Below, piece by piece: positions 17,869 to 26,699 of a stretch of 64,000 nt of DNA. The DNA comes from Bacteroidota bacterium (GTDB lineage: Bacteria > Bacteroidota > Bacteroidia > Flavobacteriales_E > Vicingaceae), in the NCBI GenBank assembly GCA_016183805.1, contig JACPDX010000013.1:62001-126000 (forward strand), given 5' to 3'. Position 1 is the stretch's first letter, and each line of letters opens with the position of its first letter. The notes below the pieces were generated by a model. It was not told the origin of the DNA. It saw only the letters and a program-made list of their open reading frames with translations, and made no database searches. A program made the translations under genes and the position numbers.

Positions 17869-18396
17869 TTACCATTCCCATTTGTTATATAAAAAATTAT
17901 AACCATTCATTAATTCAGACAAACGACCCCAAGCCAACACTTTTTCCTCACTATTAAACACTTTTTCGTTTTTTCGAATATACCGCCTAAAAAACTTTAA
18001 TAGCCTGTAATATTCATATTTTTTTCGTGGAGATATTATTTTTGCAACTCCATTTTTTTTTGTTAAAAGAAATGTACGTGAATGTGTTCCATTTTGCCTA
18101 AAACTAAATAATCCGATATTATTTGAAGAATCAGAAATAATTTTTCTCAATGCAAAATCAAATGGTGTGTGTCTTATTTTTAAAACTGCACTATCATTTT
18201 CGTTTAAAAAAACATTCACTTTCTTTACTAATAAGCTATCCATATAAATGAGACCTCTTTCCACATTAGATTTATCTACTATATTTCTTATAGAATCAGA
18301 TATTTCCCAATAATCTACTCCATCTACTCTAATTTGTCCATTCATTTGGTATTTGAGAAATAAAAGAATCAATATTATCAATATCCTTCTCATCAT
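17869..18396 (-). CDS. Secreted protein of unknown function
   Basis: I do not recognise this 175-residue protein. It begins with a signal-like segment (MMRRILIILILLFLKYQMNGQ) and continues as a basic alpha/beta sequence (RKKYEYYRLLKFFRRYIRKNEK). There is no lipobox and no T9SS domain. It stands alone, with 369 bp before purH and 222 bp before DUF4286. The start could be either of the first two Met codons. It is probably periplasmic. Confidence 0.6.
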   Translation of the reverse strand: MMRRILIILILLFLKYQMNGQIRVDGVDYWEISDSIRNIVDKSNVERGLIYMDSLLVKKVNVFLNENDSAVLKIRHTPFDFALRKIISDSSNNIGLFSFRQNGTHSRTFLLTKKNGVAKIISPRKKYEYYRLLKFFRRYIRKNEKVFNSEEKVLAWGRLSELMNGYNFLYNKWEW

Positions 18397-18585
18397 TTTT
18401 TTCTATTTTGGTTATATCCTCTCCACTCGCCACGCTTCACCGAATAAGTTGTATTCATGTTGTTTTTAAAACATTTATTCTTCATTAATTTTAATTTGTT
18501 ATGCTAATGATTACCAAAGGTAAGGAAAATAACTATCGGAATACTTGGCAAATCCGAGCAAGTAATTAGAATGCTACATTTTACC

Positions 18586-18593
18586 TAGTTTTG
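18586..18593 (+). promoter_or_regulatory. -7 promoter box for the DUF4286 gene
   Basis: TAGTTTTG matches TAnnTTTG exactly and lies 25 bp before the ATG. I find no TTG at the expected -33 distance, so this is a partial promoter call. Confidence 0.4.
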
Positions 18594-18618
18594 TAAATAA
18601 ATTTTTACTTTTTTTCTG

Positions 18619-18924
18619 ATGATTATTTATAATGTAACTGTAAACATAGAAAACGATGTACATCAAGACTGGTTTGTATGGATGAAAACCGTTCATATTC
18701 CGCAAGTAATGGCGACTGGTTTTTTTTTAGAACATAAAATTTGTAAAGTGTTAAGCACTCAGGAAGACGAAACCGGACATACCTACGCCATTCTATACAC
18801 TTGTGCCAACATGGATGATTTAGATGAATACCGAGAAAAACACTCTCCTGCATTGCAAAAAGAACATTTAACCAGATACGAAGGGAAATTTGTTGCTTTC
18901 AGAACGCTTTTGGAGGTGGTGTAG
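18619..18924 (+). CDS. DUF4286 family protein
   Basis: The protein has 101 residues, full length for DUF4286, a small Bacteroidota family of unknown function. Family features seen are the start MIIYNVTVNIE, the segment WFVWMKTVHIPQVMATGFF, and the C-terminal HLTRYEGKFVAFRTLLE. The predicted fold is a ferredoxin-like alpha/beta barrel similar to dimeric monooxygenase-like proteins, which is inference from its pattern. There is no signal peptide. It is a single-gene unit with its own -7 box. Confidence 0.85.
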   Translation: MIIYNVTVNIENDVHQDWFVWMKTVHIPQVMATGFFLEHKICKVLSTQEDETGHTYAILYTCANMDDLDEYREKHSPALQKEHLTRYEGKFVAFRTLLEVV

Positions 18925-19267
18925 TTGCCTATTTATTTTTGTCGGACTTCCCTTCTTTTAACCGCAGAGAACGCTGAGTTTTTCGCAGAGAACCGCAAAG
19001 TTTTTTTGCTTTCTTTTTTTGTTTCTTCTTTTCTCTGTGAATTCTTAAAATTCTTGGCGGTTATTTTTTAATTTTTTAACCGCAGAAAACACGGAGTTTT
19101 TACGCAGGGAACCGCAAATTCTTTTTACTTCCGACTTCGGTCTTCTGACTTCGGTCTTCCAGCCTTTTATTTAACCAAAACCTCATTTTTTCGTTGTTTT
19201 TAAAAAAAGTTTCTTTCGGACTATAATTTTTCTACTTTTAAGGTTTAAAAATCAATTCTTCGAAAAA
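18925..19267. repeat. Intergenic region with CCGCAGAG and GAAG-heptad repeats
   Basis: Two related ~41-bp copies begin AACCGCAGAGAACGC (near 18959) and AACCGCAGAAAACAC (near 19079). Between them is CTCTGTGAATTC..GGCGGTTA, which resembles their inverse. At 19127-19162 five 7-bp units follow: CTTCCGA, CTTCGGT, CTTCTGA, CTTCGGT, CTTCCAG. No gene is visible. The promoter of the downstream peptidase should lie near 19200-19260. Confidence 0.7.
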
Positions 19268-22200
19268 ATGAAAAACATTAAATCGTTAGCCGCAATCCTA
19301 TTTCTTAGCGGAACTTCTTTAATAGCACAAAATCAACCATTAAAAACCTTTGTTAAAGCCAACTCTACCGAAAATTTTATTTCATATAAAACCAACAATC
19401 CGTTAACTGCGGAGTTATTGGTTAATCGTTACAAAACCGATTTAGGCTTGTCTGCTCATGATGAATTGCGTTTATCCAAAAAAGAAAACGATTCGCAAGG
19501 GTTTATCCATTATCGGTTTCAACAGTATTTTAATGGCGTTGAAGTTTTTGGGTCGCAATATTTAGTTCACGAAAAAAACAATTCGCTTACTTCTTCCAAC
19601 GGAAAATTAACAAAAGGAATTGAAGCAACTACCGGTTCAGCTATATCTCCTAACCAAGCCATACAAAAAGCCATTGCTTTTATCGGCGCTAAACAATACA
19701 TGTGGCAAGTAAACGGAAACGAACAAGAATTAAAACGTATTAAAAATGATGTAAATGCAACCTACTTTCCAACAGCTAAATTGGTGTGGTTCGACAAGTA
19801 TTTTACACAAGCGGGTGGTCAATATCAATTGGCGTATAAAGTAGAAGTTTTTGCTCAACAGCCACTTGTAAAAAAAGATGTTTTTGTAAGTGCCACAACC
19901 GGCGAAATTTTACACAGCATCAATAAAATTCATACTACCGAAGTAGATGGAACTGCGATAACCAAATATGCAGGAACAAAATCAATAAAAACAGATTCGG
20001 TTGCTGTTGGTCAGTATCGTTTACGAGAAGTTTCGAGAGGTGGAGGTTTAGAAACTTACAACATGCAACAGGGTACTAATTATGGAGCTGCTATTGATTT
20101 TACTGATACCGATAACCTGTGGAACAATGTAAATGCTCAGCAAGACGAAGCTGCAACCGATGCACATTGGTCGTCGGAAATGACGTATGATTATTATTTT
20201 ACCCAACACAGTAGAAACAGCTACGACAATGCAGGAACAAAATTATTGAGTTATGTGCATTATGATGTAGATTATGCCAACGCTTTTTGGGATGGATTGC
20301 GAATGACTTATGGCGATGGCGATGGAACAACTTACACCGCCTTAACTTCGTTGGATGTTTGTGGACACGAAATTACGCATGGAGTAACAGAATATACTGC
20401 CAATTTAGTTTACCAAAATGAATCGGGTGCGTTAAATGAATCGTTTAGCGATGTTTTTGGTACAGCCATTGAATTTTATGGCGACCCAACCAACGCAGAT
20501 TGGTTTATTGGTGAAGATTTTGATGTAAATGGTGATGGCTTCCGTTCGATGGAAGACCCAAATTCAAAAAATGACCCGGATACGTATTTAGGAAATTTTT
20601 GGGAATTTACTGCTGCCGATAATGGTGGTGTTCATACCAACAGTGGTGTTCAAAATTATTGGTTTTACCTGCTTTCTGTTGGAGGAACAGGCACGAACGA
20701 TAACGGCTATACCTACAGTTTAGCAGGTATTGGCATAGATAAAGCTGCTGCCATTGCTTACCGTAATTTATCGGTTTATCTAACTCAAAGTTCTACCTAT
20801 AACGATGCTCGTTTAGGTTCTATTCAAGCTGCTGAAGATTTATTTGGAGCTTGTTCTAACGAAGTTTTAGAAACTTCTAAAGCTTGGGCTGCTGTTGGTG
20901 TTGGTTTTGCCATCGAAGACAATGATTTAACGATATTAAACATTGAGTCGCCTTTTACAGCTTGTGCCTTAACCAATGCAGAGAATGTAACCATTGTATT
21001 AAGAAACAACGGTTGTGTGGTTGATTTTCCTGCCGGAACAAATATCCCCGTTTCTTATCGAGTAGATGGTGGTAGTGTTGTAAACGAAACCATTGTTTTA
21101 GCCGGTAATTTTAATGCAGAAGATTCGTTAACCTATACCTTTACTGCTCCTGCAGATTTATCTGTTATTGGCAACCACACCGTTGATGCTTGGGTTAAAT
21201 ATAGTATCGATGCTCAGCCTTTAAACGATAGTATTGTTGGTTATGCAGTTGAAAACAAAATTCAACAAAATGTTGATTTAGCGTTGACCGAAATTGTTTC
21301 TCCAAATTCTGATTGTCATTTTGGTACCAACGAACAGGTAGAACTTAAATTTCAGTTTTTAGGTTGCGATTCACTAGCTGCCGGGACAACTATTGATTTG
21401 GTTTATCAACACAATGGAGCAACTCCAATCACAGAATCCTTGAACTTAGCACAAACCATTTATGCCAACGATTTCGTAAATTATACGTTTACCGCACCCA
21501 TCAATTTATCGGCAAACGGAACGCATACTGTTAATGCCTGGACAGCTTTTGCAATAGACAACATGAATGGAAATGATACCATTAACAATCATTTGGTAAA
21601 ACATCCTTATCCGGTTATTCAAAATCAAGCAGTAACTTTCGAAAATGCTACTGCGGTGTTGGATACAGTGATTTTAAAAAACAATGTGGAATCTGATGTT
21701 TTAGTGTCGAATGTATTTGCAGCATCAGGAACAAAATCGTTACAATTTACGGGTGGCGATCCTATTAATTCTGGCATTACACCAAATTTAGATACTGTTG
21801 GATTTTGGCTTCATAACATTGAATTTGCCGCTGAAGCTAAATTTTGTGTGGACGCAACTACTTGGACATCAGCAAACATGCAATTTAATTTAAAACAAAC
21901 CATGTCTAAAGCCTATAATTTACAATTTGGGCAAATGGTTCCCGAAGCAAGTAGTTTAAGAGTAGTGGTAAATGGCACTCAAGTAAGTCCAAACTATAGA
22001 CCGGCTACTGAAAGTGGCGACCCTTTTGTGTTACAACAACTTGACTTAAATGCGTATGCCGGAACTGAGTTTGAAGTGGTTTTCGAAACCCGTATGGGTT
22101 TTAGCAAAGCTGCCGACCCAACTTCAGGATTCCCTTTTTTAAGTCAAGGTGATAATGCTTTTGTAGATAATTTGGTTTTCTCTGAAATTCCTGTTGGAGT

Positions 22201-22456
22201 TGCAGAAAACAGTCCAAAACAGACTGTTGCAATCTATCCTAACCCAACCGACGGGAAAGTAACACTTCAATTAAAGAACACCAAAAATGAACTGGTTACT
22301 ATTGAAGTAGTAAATATTGTTGGTGAAGTAGTGTATAGTGTAACCAAGAGTTTGAATAGTGTTAGCATTGATTTATCTAACCAACCTAACGGAATTTATT
22401 TACTGAAAGTGACAACCAATGAGCAACAAACGGTAGAAAAATTAATAAAACAGTAA
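19268..22456 (+). CDS. M4 (thermolysin) family metallopeptidase with T9SS sorting domain
   Basis: The protein has 1062 residues. A signal peptide (MKNIKSLAAILFLSGTSLIAQ) precedes a fungalysin/thermolysin-type propeptide. The catalytic domain carries the zinc motif GHEITHG near residue 366 and the third ligand in GALNESFSDVFG about 20 residues later. The rest of the domain shows VHTNSGVQNYWFYLLS. Two CARDB-like beta domains follow (around residues 560 and 670), then another beta domain. The sorting domain begins VAIYPNPTDGKVTL near residue 985. It should be an extracellular, zinc-dependent protease exported by T9SS. All catalytic residues seem intact. Confidence 0.93.
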   Translation: MKNIKSLAAILFLSGTSLIAQNQPLKTFVKANSTENFISYKTNNPLTAELLVNRYKTDLGLSAHDELRLSKKENDSQGFIHYRFQQYFNGVEVFGSQYLVHEKNNSLTSSNGKLTKGIEATTGSAISPNQAIQKAIAFIGAKQYMWQVNGNEQELKRIKNDVNATYFPTAKLVWFDKYFTQAGGQYQLAYKVEVFAQQPLVKKDVFVSATTGEILHSINKIHTTEVDGTAITKYAGTKSIKTDSVAVGQYRLREVSRGGGLETYNMQQGTNYGAAIDFTDTDNLWNNVNAQQDEAATDAHWSSEMTYDYYFTQHSRNSYDNAGTKLLSYVHYDVDYANAFWDGLRMTYGDGDGTTYTALTSLDVCGHEITHGVTEYTANLVYQNESGALNESFSDVFGTAIEFYGDPTNADWFIGEDFDVNGDGFRSMEDPNSKNDPDTYLGNFWEFTAADNGGVHTNSGVQNYWFYLLSVGGTGTNDNGYTYSLAGIGIDKAAAIAYRNLSVYLTQSSTYNDARLGSIQAAEDLFGACSNEVLETSKAWAAVGVGFAIEDNDLTILNIESPFTACALTNAENVTIVLRNNGCVVDFPAGTNIPVSYRVDGGSVVNETIVLAGNFNAEDSLTYTFTAPADLSVIGNHTVDAWVKYSIDAQPLNDSIVGYAVENKIQQNVDLALTEIVSPNSDCHFGTNEQVELKFQFLGCDSLAAGTTIDLVYQHNGATPITESLNLAQTIYANDFVNYTFTAPINLSANGTHTVNAWTAFAIDNMNGNDTINNHLVKHPYPVIQNQAVTFENATAVLDTVILKNNVESDVLVSNVFAASGTKSLQFTGGDPINSGITPNLDTVGFWLHNIEFAAEAKFCVDATTWTSANMQFNLKQTMSKAYNLQFGQMVPEASSLRVVVNGTQVSPNYRPATESGDPFVLQQLDLNAYAGTEFEVVFETRMGFSKAADPTSGFPFLSQGDNAFVDNLVFSEIPVGVAENSPKQTVAIYPNPTDGKVTLQLKNTKNELVTIEVVNIVGEVVYSVTKSLNSVSIDLSNQPNGIYLLKVTTNEQQTVEKLIKQ

Positions 22457-22457
22457 A

Positions 22458-22922
22458 TTATTCTAAAGCCGAAAGTTTTTTATACAATTCTTGATGAAAA
22501 TCTACTATTTTTTGAGGTGGATTATAATTGTTAGCACCCCAAACAATTTTATTTTGAGAGGTTTCTCCATCTCTAATTTCAAAATATTTCGACATATTTC
22601 CTGGAGCATTTAGTTCAAATGTAGCTAGACCTAATTCAATAATTTGATTTGAAAAATATTTCAAATCAGCTTCCGATAATTGTTTTACAAAAACATCTCG
22701 TTCGTAATTAAAATCTCGTTTATAAACCTTTCCATCATCGCTAAACGAATATTCGGTATAAGCTCCGGTAAAACCACCACCTTGTCCCACAGCATATCGT
22801 TTAATTGTTGTAGTTGTGTTTTGAGGTAACGATTTACACGAAGTAAAAAACATCAAACTAATGATTACAAAAGAGAAAAAGGGTTTGTTTTTTTTATGGA
22901 ATAGTTTAAAAATCATCATCAT
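22458..22922 (-). CDS. Predicted lipoprotein of unknown function
   Basis: The track frame begins at 22982, but that would overlap tonB. The run of three ATG codons at 22914-22922 is a better start, giving about 154 residues. The N-terminus is then a basic region, a hydrophobic stretch (PFFSFVIISLMFF) and a lipobox with Cys (FFTSCKS). The mature part (QGGGFTGAYTEYSFSDDGKVYKRDF) resembles small Bacteroidota lipoproteins of unknown role. It is divergent from tonB and ends 1 bp from the peptidase stop. Confidence 0.65.
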   Translation of the reverse strand: MMMIFKLFHKKNKPFFSFVIISLMFFTSCKSLPQNTTTTIKRYAVGQGGGFTGAYTEYSFSDDGKVYKRDFNYERDVFVKQLSEADLKYFSNQIIELGLATFELNAPGNMSKYFEIRDGETSQNKIVWGANNYNPPQKIVDFHQELYKKLSALE

Positions 22923-22980
22923 ACATACTAAAACTACACAAAAGTAAGTTTTATAGTAACTAACTCCTAAACTTAAAACC

Positions 22981-23712
22981 ATGAACTCAACAGAAAAACC
23001 AAAAAATGGTTTGGAAAAACTTCGAGGAATTTTTTTTCAAATCGGGCTTATTGTAGCAACATCTATCACTTTTTTAGCTTTCGAATGGACTTTTCCAGTT
23101 TATGTTGCAGATTTACCACAACCAATAATAGCGGTTGAAGGTGATTTTGAGTTGCCTCCTGTAACTTATTCGAGTGTTCCAAAAAAACCTGAAGTAAAAA
23201 TGCCTGTTTTAAAAGTAAATCCTACACAATTTAATATTGTAAAAACAGACCCCATTAATCCAACAATTGATCCAAATCCAATTGTTGACCCCGACCCTGT
23301 TTTTGACCCAAACAAATGGACAAAACCAGAGGTGGTTGAGCCAGAAGAAGCACCTTTACCAGCAGCAGGAAAAATGCCTTTTTATAAAAATTGTGAAAAT
23401 GCAGATGAAAATGCTAGAAAATCGTGTACTGAAGAAGAAATGTATAAACATTTTAGAAAAACCTTAAAAATACCTGAACTTATCAAAGATATGGGAAAGG
23501 CAGAATACACAGCTCATGTTTACTTTGAAGTAAATAAAAAAGGACAAGTAAAAAATGTAAAAGTGTTAAATAGTGGCAGAATTCATCCGTTGTTAGAAGC
23601 CGAAGCTATTAAAGCCGTTAGTACTTTGCCAGAATTAATTCCAGCAGTAAATCATGGAAAAGAAGTTGCTATTTATTATTCAATACCAATAAAATTTATT
23701 GTTAAAGAATAA
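22981..23712 (+). CDS. TonB family energy transducer
   Basis: The protein has 243 residues with TonB layout. A short cytoplasmic N-terminus and one membrane helix (IFFQIGLIVATSITFLAF) precede a proline-rich periplasmic spacer (NPTIDPNPIVDPDPVFDP). The TonB C-terminal domain starts near residue 160 (AEYTAHVYFEVNKKGQVKNVKVLNSG). It would couple the inner-membrane proton gradient to outer-membrane receptors. The receptor at 56.6 kb is one possible client, but ExbB/ExbD are not in the window. Confidence 0.88.
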   Translation: MNSTEKPKNGLEKLRGIFFQIGLIVATSITFLAFEWTFPVYVADLPQPIIAVEGDFELPPVTYSSVPKKPEVKMPVLKVNPTQFNIVKTDPINPTIDPNPIVDPDPVFDPNKWTKPEVVEPEEAPLPAAGKMPFYKNCENADENARKSCTEEEMYKHFRKTLKIPELIKDMGKAEYTAHVYFEVNKKGQVKNVKVLNSGRIHPLLEAEAIKAVSTLPELIPAVNHGKEVAIYYSIPIKFIVKE

Positions 23713-23722
23713 TAAAACAACA

Positions 23723-23755
23723 AAACCTAACAGGTTTTAAAAACCTGTTAGGTTT
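23723..23755. terminator. Long palindrome between convergent tonB and SDR genes
   Basis: A 16-bp perfect stem (arm AAACCTAACAGGTTTT) has a 1-nt centre. It sits between two convergent genes, where a bidirectional terminator is expected. A one-base-longer relative occurs at 47939-47971 in a divergent spacer, so it may be a dispersed palindromic repeat. Confidence 0.65.
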
Positions 23756-23766
23756 AATTATTAAAA

Positions 23767-24558
23767 CTAAAGACTCTTTGTTCTACCACCATCAACCGGT
23801 AAATTAATACCACTGATGTAACTTGCCGCCGGAGAAACCAAAAATGCAACAGCATTGGCAATTTCTTCGGGTTGGGCAATTCGTTTTAAAGGCACTTCGT
23901 TTGACATGTGTTGTTTAATTTCGTCAACCGATTTACCTTTTTTTGTGGCATTGGTTTCCATAATAGATTGTAACCGAACAGTATCAGTTGCTCCGGGCAA
24001 TACATTGTTTACCGTTATGCCAAACTCACCCAATTCGTTAGCTAAAGTTTTGCTCCAGTTGGCTACAGCACCCCTTATGGTGTTTGAAACTCCTAATCCG
24101 TTTAACGGTTGTTTTACTGAGGTAGAAATAATATTTACAATTCTTCCATAGCCGGAATTTTTCATGCCCTCTTTTACTGCTTGAACCAATATGTGATTAC
24201 ACAACAAATGATTGGTAAAAGCATGAATAAATTCTTCTGTTTTAGCATCTTCTATTAGTCCTCCTGCCGGTCCTCCGGTATTATTTACCAAAATGTTGAT
24301 ATCTATTTCGTTGATTTCAATAAAATCTTCCAATACTAATTTTAACTGTGCAGGTATGGCAAAATCAACTACTAAAAAATGATGAGATTGTCCTTTGGTA
24401 GTATCCAATTCTTTCTTTACAGCAATTAGCTTTTCTTGATTTCGGGCAATTAAAATAACATTTGCCCCTAAGTTGGCTAATTCTAAAGCAATAGCTTTAC
24501 CAATACCTTGTGTACTTCCGCACACAATGGCATTTTTACCGGTTAAATCTAAATTCAT
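23767..24558 (-). CDS. SDR family oxidoreductase
   Basis: The protein has 263 residues and is a classical short-chain dehydrogenase. The cofactor motif is GSTQGIGKA near residue 15 and the structural motif NNTGGPAGG near residue 90. The catalytic region has Ser in NIISTSVKQP, but the usual YxxxK appears altered: after the Ser, the region reads GLGVSNTIRGAVANWSKTLANELG, with no Tyr in the expected place. This variant is frequent in the '3-oxoacyl-ACP reductase-like' SDRs of Bacteroidota. The C-terminus PAASYISGINLPVDGG is standard. The substrate is unknown, and activity may differ because the catalytic Tyr is absent. Confidence 0.85.
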   Translation of the reverse strand: MNLDLTGKNAIVCGSTQGIGKAIALELANLGANVILIARNQEKLIAVKKELDTTKGQSHHFLVVDFAIPAQLKLVLEDFIEINEIDINILVNNTGGPAGGLIEDAKTEEFIHAFTNHLLCNHILVQAVKEGMKNSGYGRIVNIISTSVKQPLNGLGVSNTIRGAVANWSKTLANELGEFGITVNNVLPGATDTVRLQSIMETNATKKGKSVDEIKQHMSNEVPLKRIAQPEEIANAVAFLVSPAASYISGINLPVDGGRTKSL

Positions 24559-24661
24559 GTTGCTAATTTTTAAGCAAAAATAAGCCTAAATCATTAAGCT
24601 TCTTCTAATTTATTTCTAATTTTCACACAAGTTAGTAAATTACTATTTTTATCAAAATATT

Positions 24662-25687
24662 ATGCAATACAACAACATCGAATATAAAAAACCTTTTTTC
24701 AAAATTGGTGATGAGCTGACTAAATATTTGGTTAACTATTCGCGAGGTATCGAAATTCCATTGCAATATGATGATTTGTTGAGGTTTACTAATTTAATTC
24801 CTTTACAAGATAAAAATGGCAACGATTCGTTATGGAGTGCAGCAATTTATTCGCCCAACGATTTGGATTTTTTATATCCCGGTTTGGTAGAAATGTATCG
24901 GGTGCTTATTTCCGATGGAAGTAAAATTGACCACTTGATTGTAAGTAGCATAGATTATTGTAAGTATGGTAATTCTAAACCATTTCGGATAAAAATTTTG
25001 AATCAGTTGAATGATAATTACGATTATTATTATATTAAAAGAGCCGATGCCTCACGGATTTATGGGTTAGAATTAGAACATTATTTTTCGCCCAATAAAA
25101 TACATTACATCTGTTATAAAAACACCATTGTTGAAGAGCATATTATTGGTATTCCGGGCGACCAGTTTATTAAAGAGTTTGATGAAAAAAAACCGGAGAT
25201 TAATCTGGTTCGGTTAGCAAAAGAATTTGTAAAATTTAACGAACGTTGTTTTGTGCGTTTATTGGGCGATATGCGTGCCTACAACTTTGTAATTGTAGTA
25301 ACTCAGGATTTTGACCAAATTCAATACCGAATTAGAGCCATTGATTTTGACCAACAAAGTTATGAAGGCAGATACAAAATTTATTTACCCCAATTTTATA
25401 AAGACAATATTTTTTATGTGAAGTTGGCTCAAACTTTAATGAAAGCAGAAACAGCCGAACAATATTTTATTGAAGAGCAATCGTTGCTAAAAAAACGTTA
25501 CCTCAGCCATAAATATCAAATAGATTATTTAATTGACATCATTAAAAATGATACCATAGCTCCGTTAAACTATGAACAAAATTTAAAAACAGAACTGGCT
25601 AAATTTTATAAATTACCTAGTTTTAACGAATGTAAAAACATGGGCGAAATTTTAGAATTAAATATTAAAACACGATTACAACTTTAA
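24662..25687 (+). CDS. Unknown protein with protein-kinase-like motifs
   Basis: I do not recognise the family of this 341-residue protein. Several features fit a protein-kinase-like fold: DYYYIKRAD near residue 120 (candidate beta-3 Lys) and a following E (GLELEHYFS). A catalytic-loop-like LGDMRAYNFVIV lies near residue 215 (D and N spaced as in aminoglycoside-phosphotransferase and HipA-like enzymes), followed by a DFG-like AIDFDQQSYEGR about 20 residues later. No signal peptide or membrane helix is visible, so it should be cytoplasmic. It lies 49 bp upstream of the 3-hydroxyanthranilate dioxygenase gene. The kinase idea is inference from motif order. Confidence 0.6.
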   Translation: MQYNNIEYKKPFFKIGDELTKYLVNYSRGIEIPLQYDDLLRFTNLIPLQDKNGNDSLWSAAIYSPNDLDFLYPGLVEMYRVLISDGSKIDHLIVSSIDYCKYGNSKPFRIKILNQLNDNYDYYYIKRADASRIYGLELEHYFSPNKIHYICYKNTIVEEHIIGIPGDQFIKEFDEKKPEINLVRLAKEFVKFNERCFVRLLGDMRAYNFVIVVTQDFDQIQYRIRAIDFDQQSYEGRYKIYLPQFYKDNIFYVKLAQTLMKAETAEQYFIEEQSLLKKRYLSHKYQIDYLIDIIKNDTIAPLNYEQNLKTELAKFYKLPSFNECKNMGEILELNIKTRLQL

Positions 25688-25736
25688 AAATTTCAAATAA
25701 ACATGTACTTTAGTAGGCGTATAAAAATATAAACGT

Positions 25737-26273
25737 ATGGAAACCAGAAGACCGTTCAACCTCAATAAGTGGATAGAAGACAACAAAGACAAACTGAAAC
25801 CCCCGGTGGCTAATAAAAATTTATACAATGAATCGGGCGATTACATTGTAATGATTGTTGGTGGACCCAATGCACGAAAAGACTATCATTTTAACGAAAC
25901 TGAAGAATTGTTCTATCAGCTAAAGGGCGATATTGAAGTAACCATTCAGGAAAACGGTAAAGCCGTGAAAATACCTATCCATGAAGGCGATATGTTTTTG
26001 TTGCCGGCAAATATTCCGCATTCACCGGTTCGTTCCGAAGGTTCAATTGGTTTGGTAATTGAACGCAAACGAAAAGGAACCAGCTTAAAAGATGGTTTGA
26101 TGTGGTTTTGCGAAAAATGCAACAACAAACTGTACGAAGAACGCTTTACCTTAGACGATATAGAAAAAGGGTTTTTGCCAACATTTACCCGTTTTTACAA
26201 TTCTGTTGATTTACGAACCTGCAAAAGTTGCGGACATGTAATGGAATCAGACCCTAAATTTACTAATATGTGA
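25737..26273 (+). CDS. nbaC: 3-hydroxyanthranilate 3,4-dioxygenase
   Basis: The protein has 178 residues, as in bacterial enzymes of this family. The cupin metal site is visible: ARKDYHFNETEELFYQ supplies His and Glu, and PANIPHSPVR supplies the second His. A C-terminal rubredoxin-like site is formed by CEKCNN and CKSCGH. It opens the ring of 3-hydroxyanthranilate to 2-amino-3-carboxymuconate semialdehyde with O2 and Fe(II) in kynurenine/tryptophan catabolism. The product is the substrate of the ACMSD encoded after the S23 gene. The symbol is taken from the Pseudomonas family name. Confidence 0.94.
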   Translation: METRRPFNLNKWIEDNKDKLKPPVANKNLYNESGDYIVMIVGGPNARKDYHFNETEELFYQLKGDIEVTIQENGKAVKIPIHEGDMFLLPANIPHSPVRSEGSIGLVIERKRKGTSLKDGLMWFCEKCNNKLYEERFTLDDIEKGFLPTFTRFYNSVDLRTCKSCGHVMESDPKFTNM

Positions 26274-26320
26274 TTGGGTAGTGGTGAGGAGTGGGTGATG
26301 GGTGGAGAGTGAGTGATGGG
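26274..26320. repeat. Left heptad arm flanking the S23 gene
   Basis: Directly after the dioxygenase stop come G-rich 7-bp units including GGGTAGT, AGTGGGT, GATGGGT and GAGTGAT. The 13-mer GGGTGATGGGTGG at 26293-26305 recurs inverted at 26716-26728. With the right arm it frames the S23 gene as an imperfect inverted repeat. Confidence 0.8.
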
Positions 26321-26336
26321 TATTAATTATTGTGAA

Positions 26337-26699
26337 ATGAGTGACGAAAAAAATTATAAAAATTTAGATGTGTGGAAAGAAGCTAGGAAACTTGTTTCCT
26401 TAATTTATGTGCTAACCAATGAATTTCCTGAGGATGAAAAATTTGGGTTAACCTCTCAAATTAAACGAGCAGTAATTTCCGTTCCATCAAATATAGCCGA
26501 AGGAATGGGTAGAAATTCGAGTAAAGAAACTCGCCAGTTTTTTTACATTGCAAAAGGTTCTTTATATGAAATTGAAACGCAAATTTATTTAGCATTAGAT
26601 TTAAATTTCATCACAGAGGAAAAAGCTGAACAGATTTTTCCTCAAATTATTACCGTTCGTAAATTAATAATCGGTTATATCAAATATTTAGATAGATGA
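26337..26699 (+). CDS. Four-helix-bundle protein, S23 / 23S rRNA intervening-sequence family
   Basis: From the ATG at 26337 the protein has 120 residues, typical for the family; the track start is a GTG in the repeat arm. Family motifs are NLDVWKEARKLVSLIYVLT, FGLTSQIKRAVISVPSNIAEGMGR near residue 45 and SKETRQFFYIAKGSLYEIETQIYLA. Relatives are encoded in intervening sequences of 23S rRNA genes and share the fold of Avd, the accessory protein of diversity-generating retroelements. The biochemical role is unknown; a basic nucleic-acid-binding pentamer is the model from Avd. The stop overlaps the downstream ATG (ATGA), implying coupled translation. Confidence 0.9.
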   Translation: MSDEKNYKNLDVWKEARKLVSLIYVLTNEFPEDEKFGLTSQIKRAVISVPSNIAEGMGRNSSKETRQFFYIAKGSLYEIETQIYLALDLNFITEEKAEQIFPQIITVRKLIIGYIKYLDR

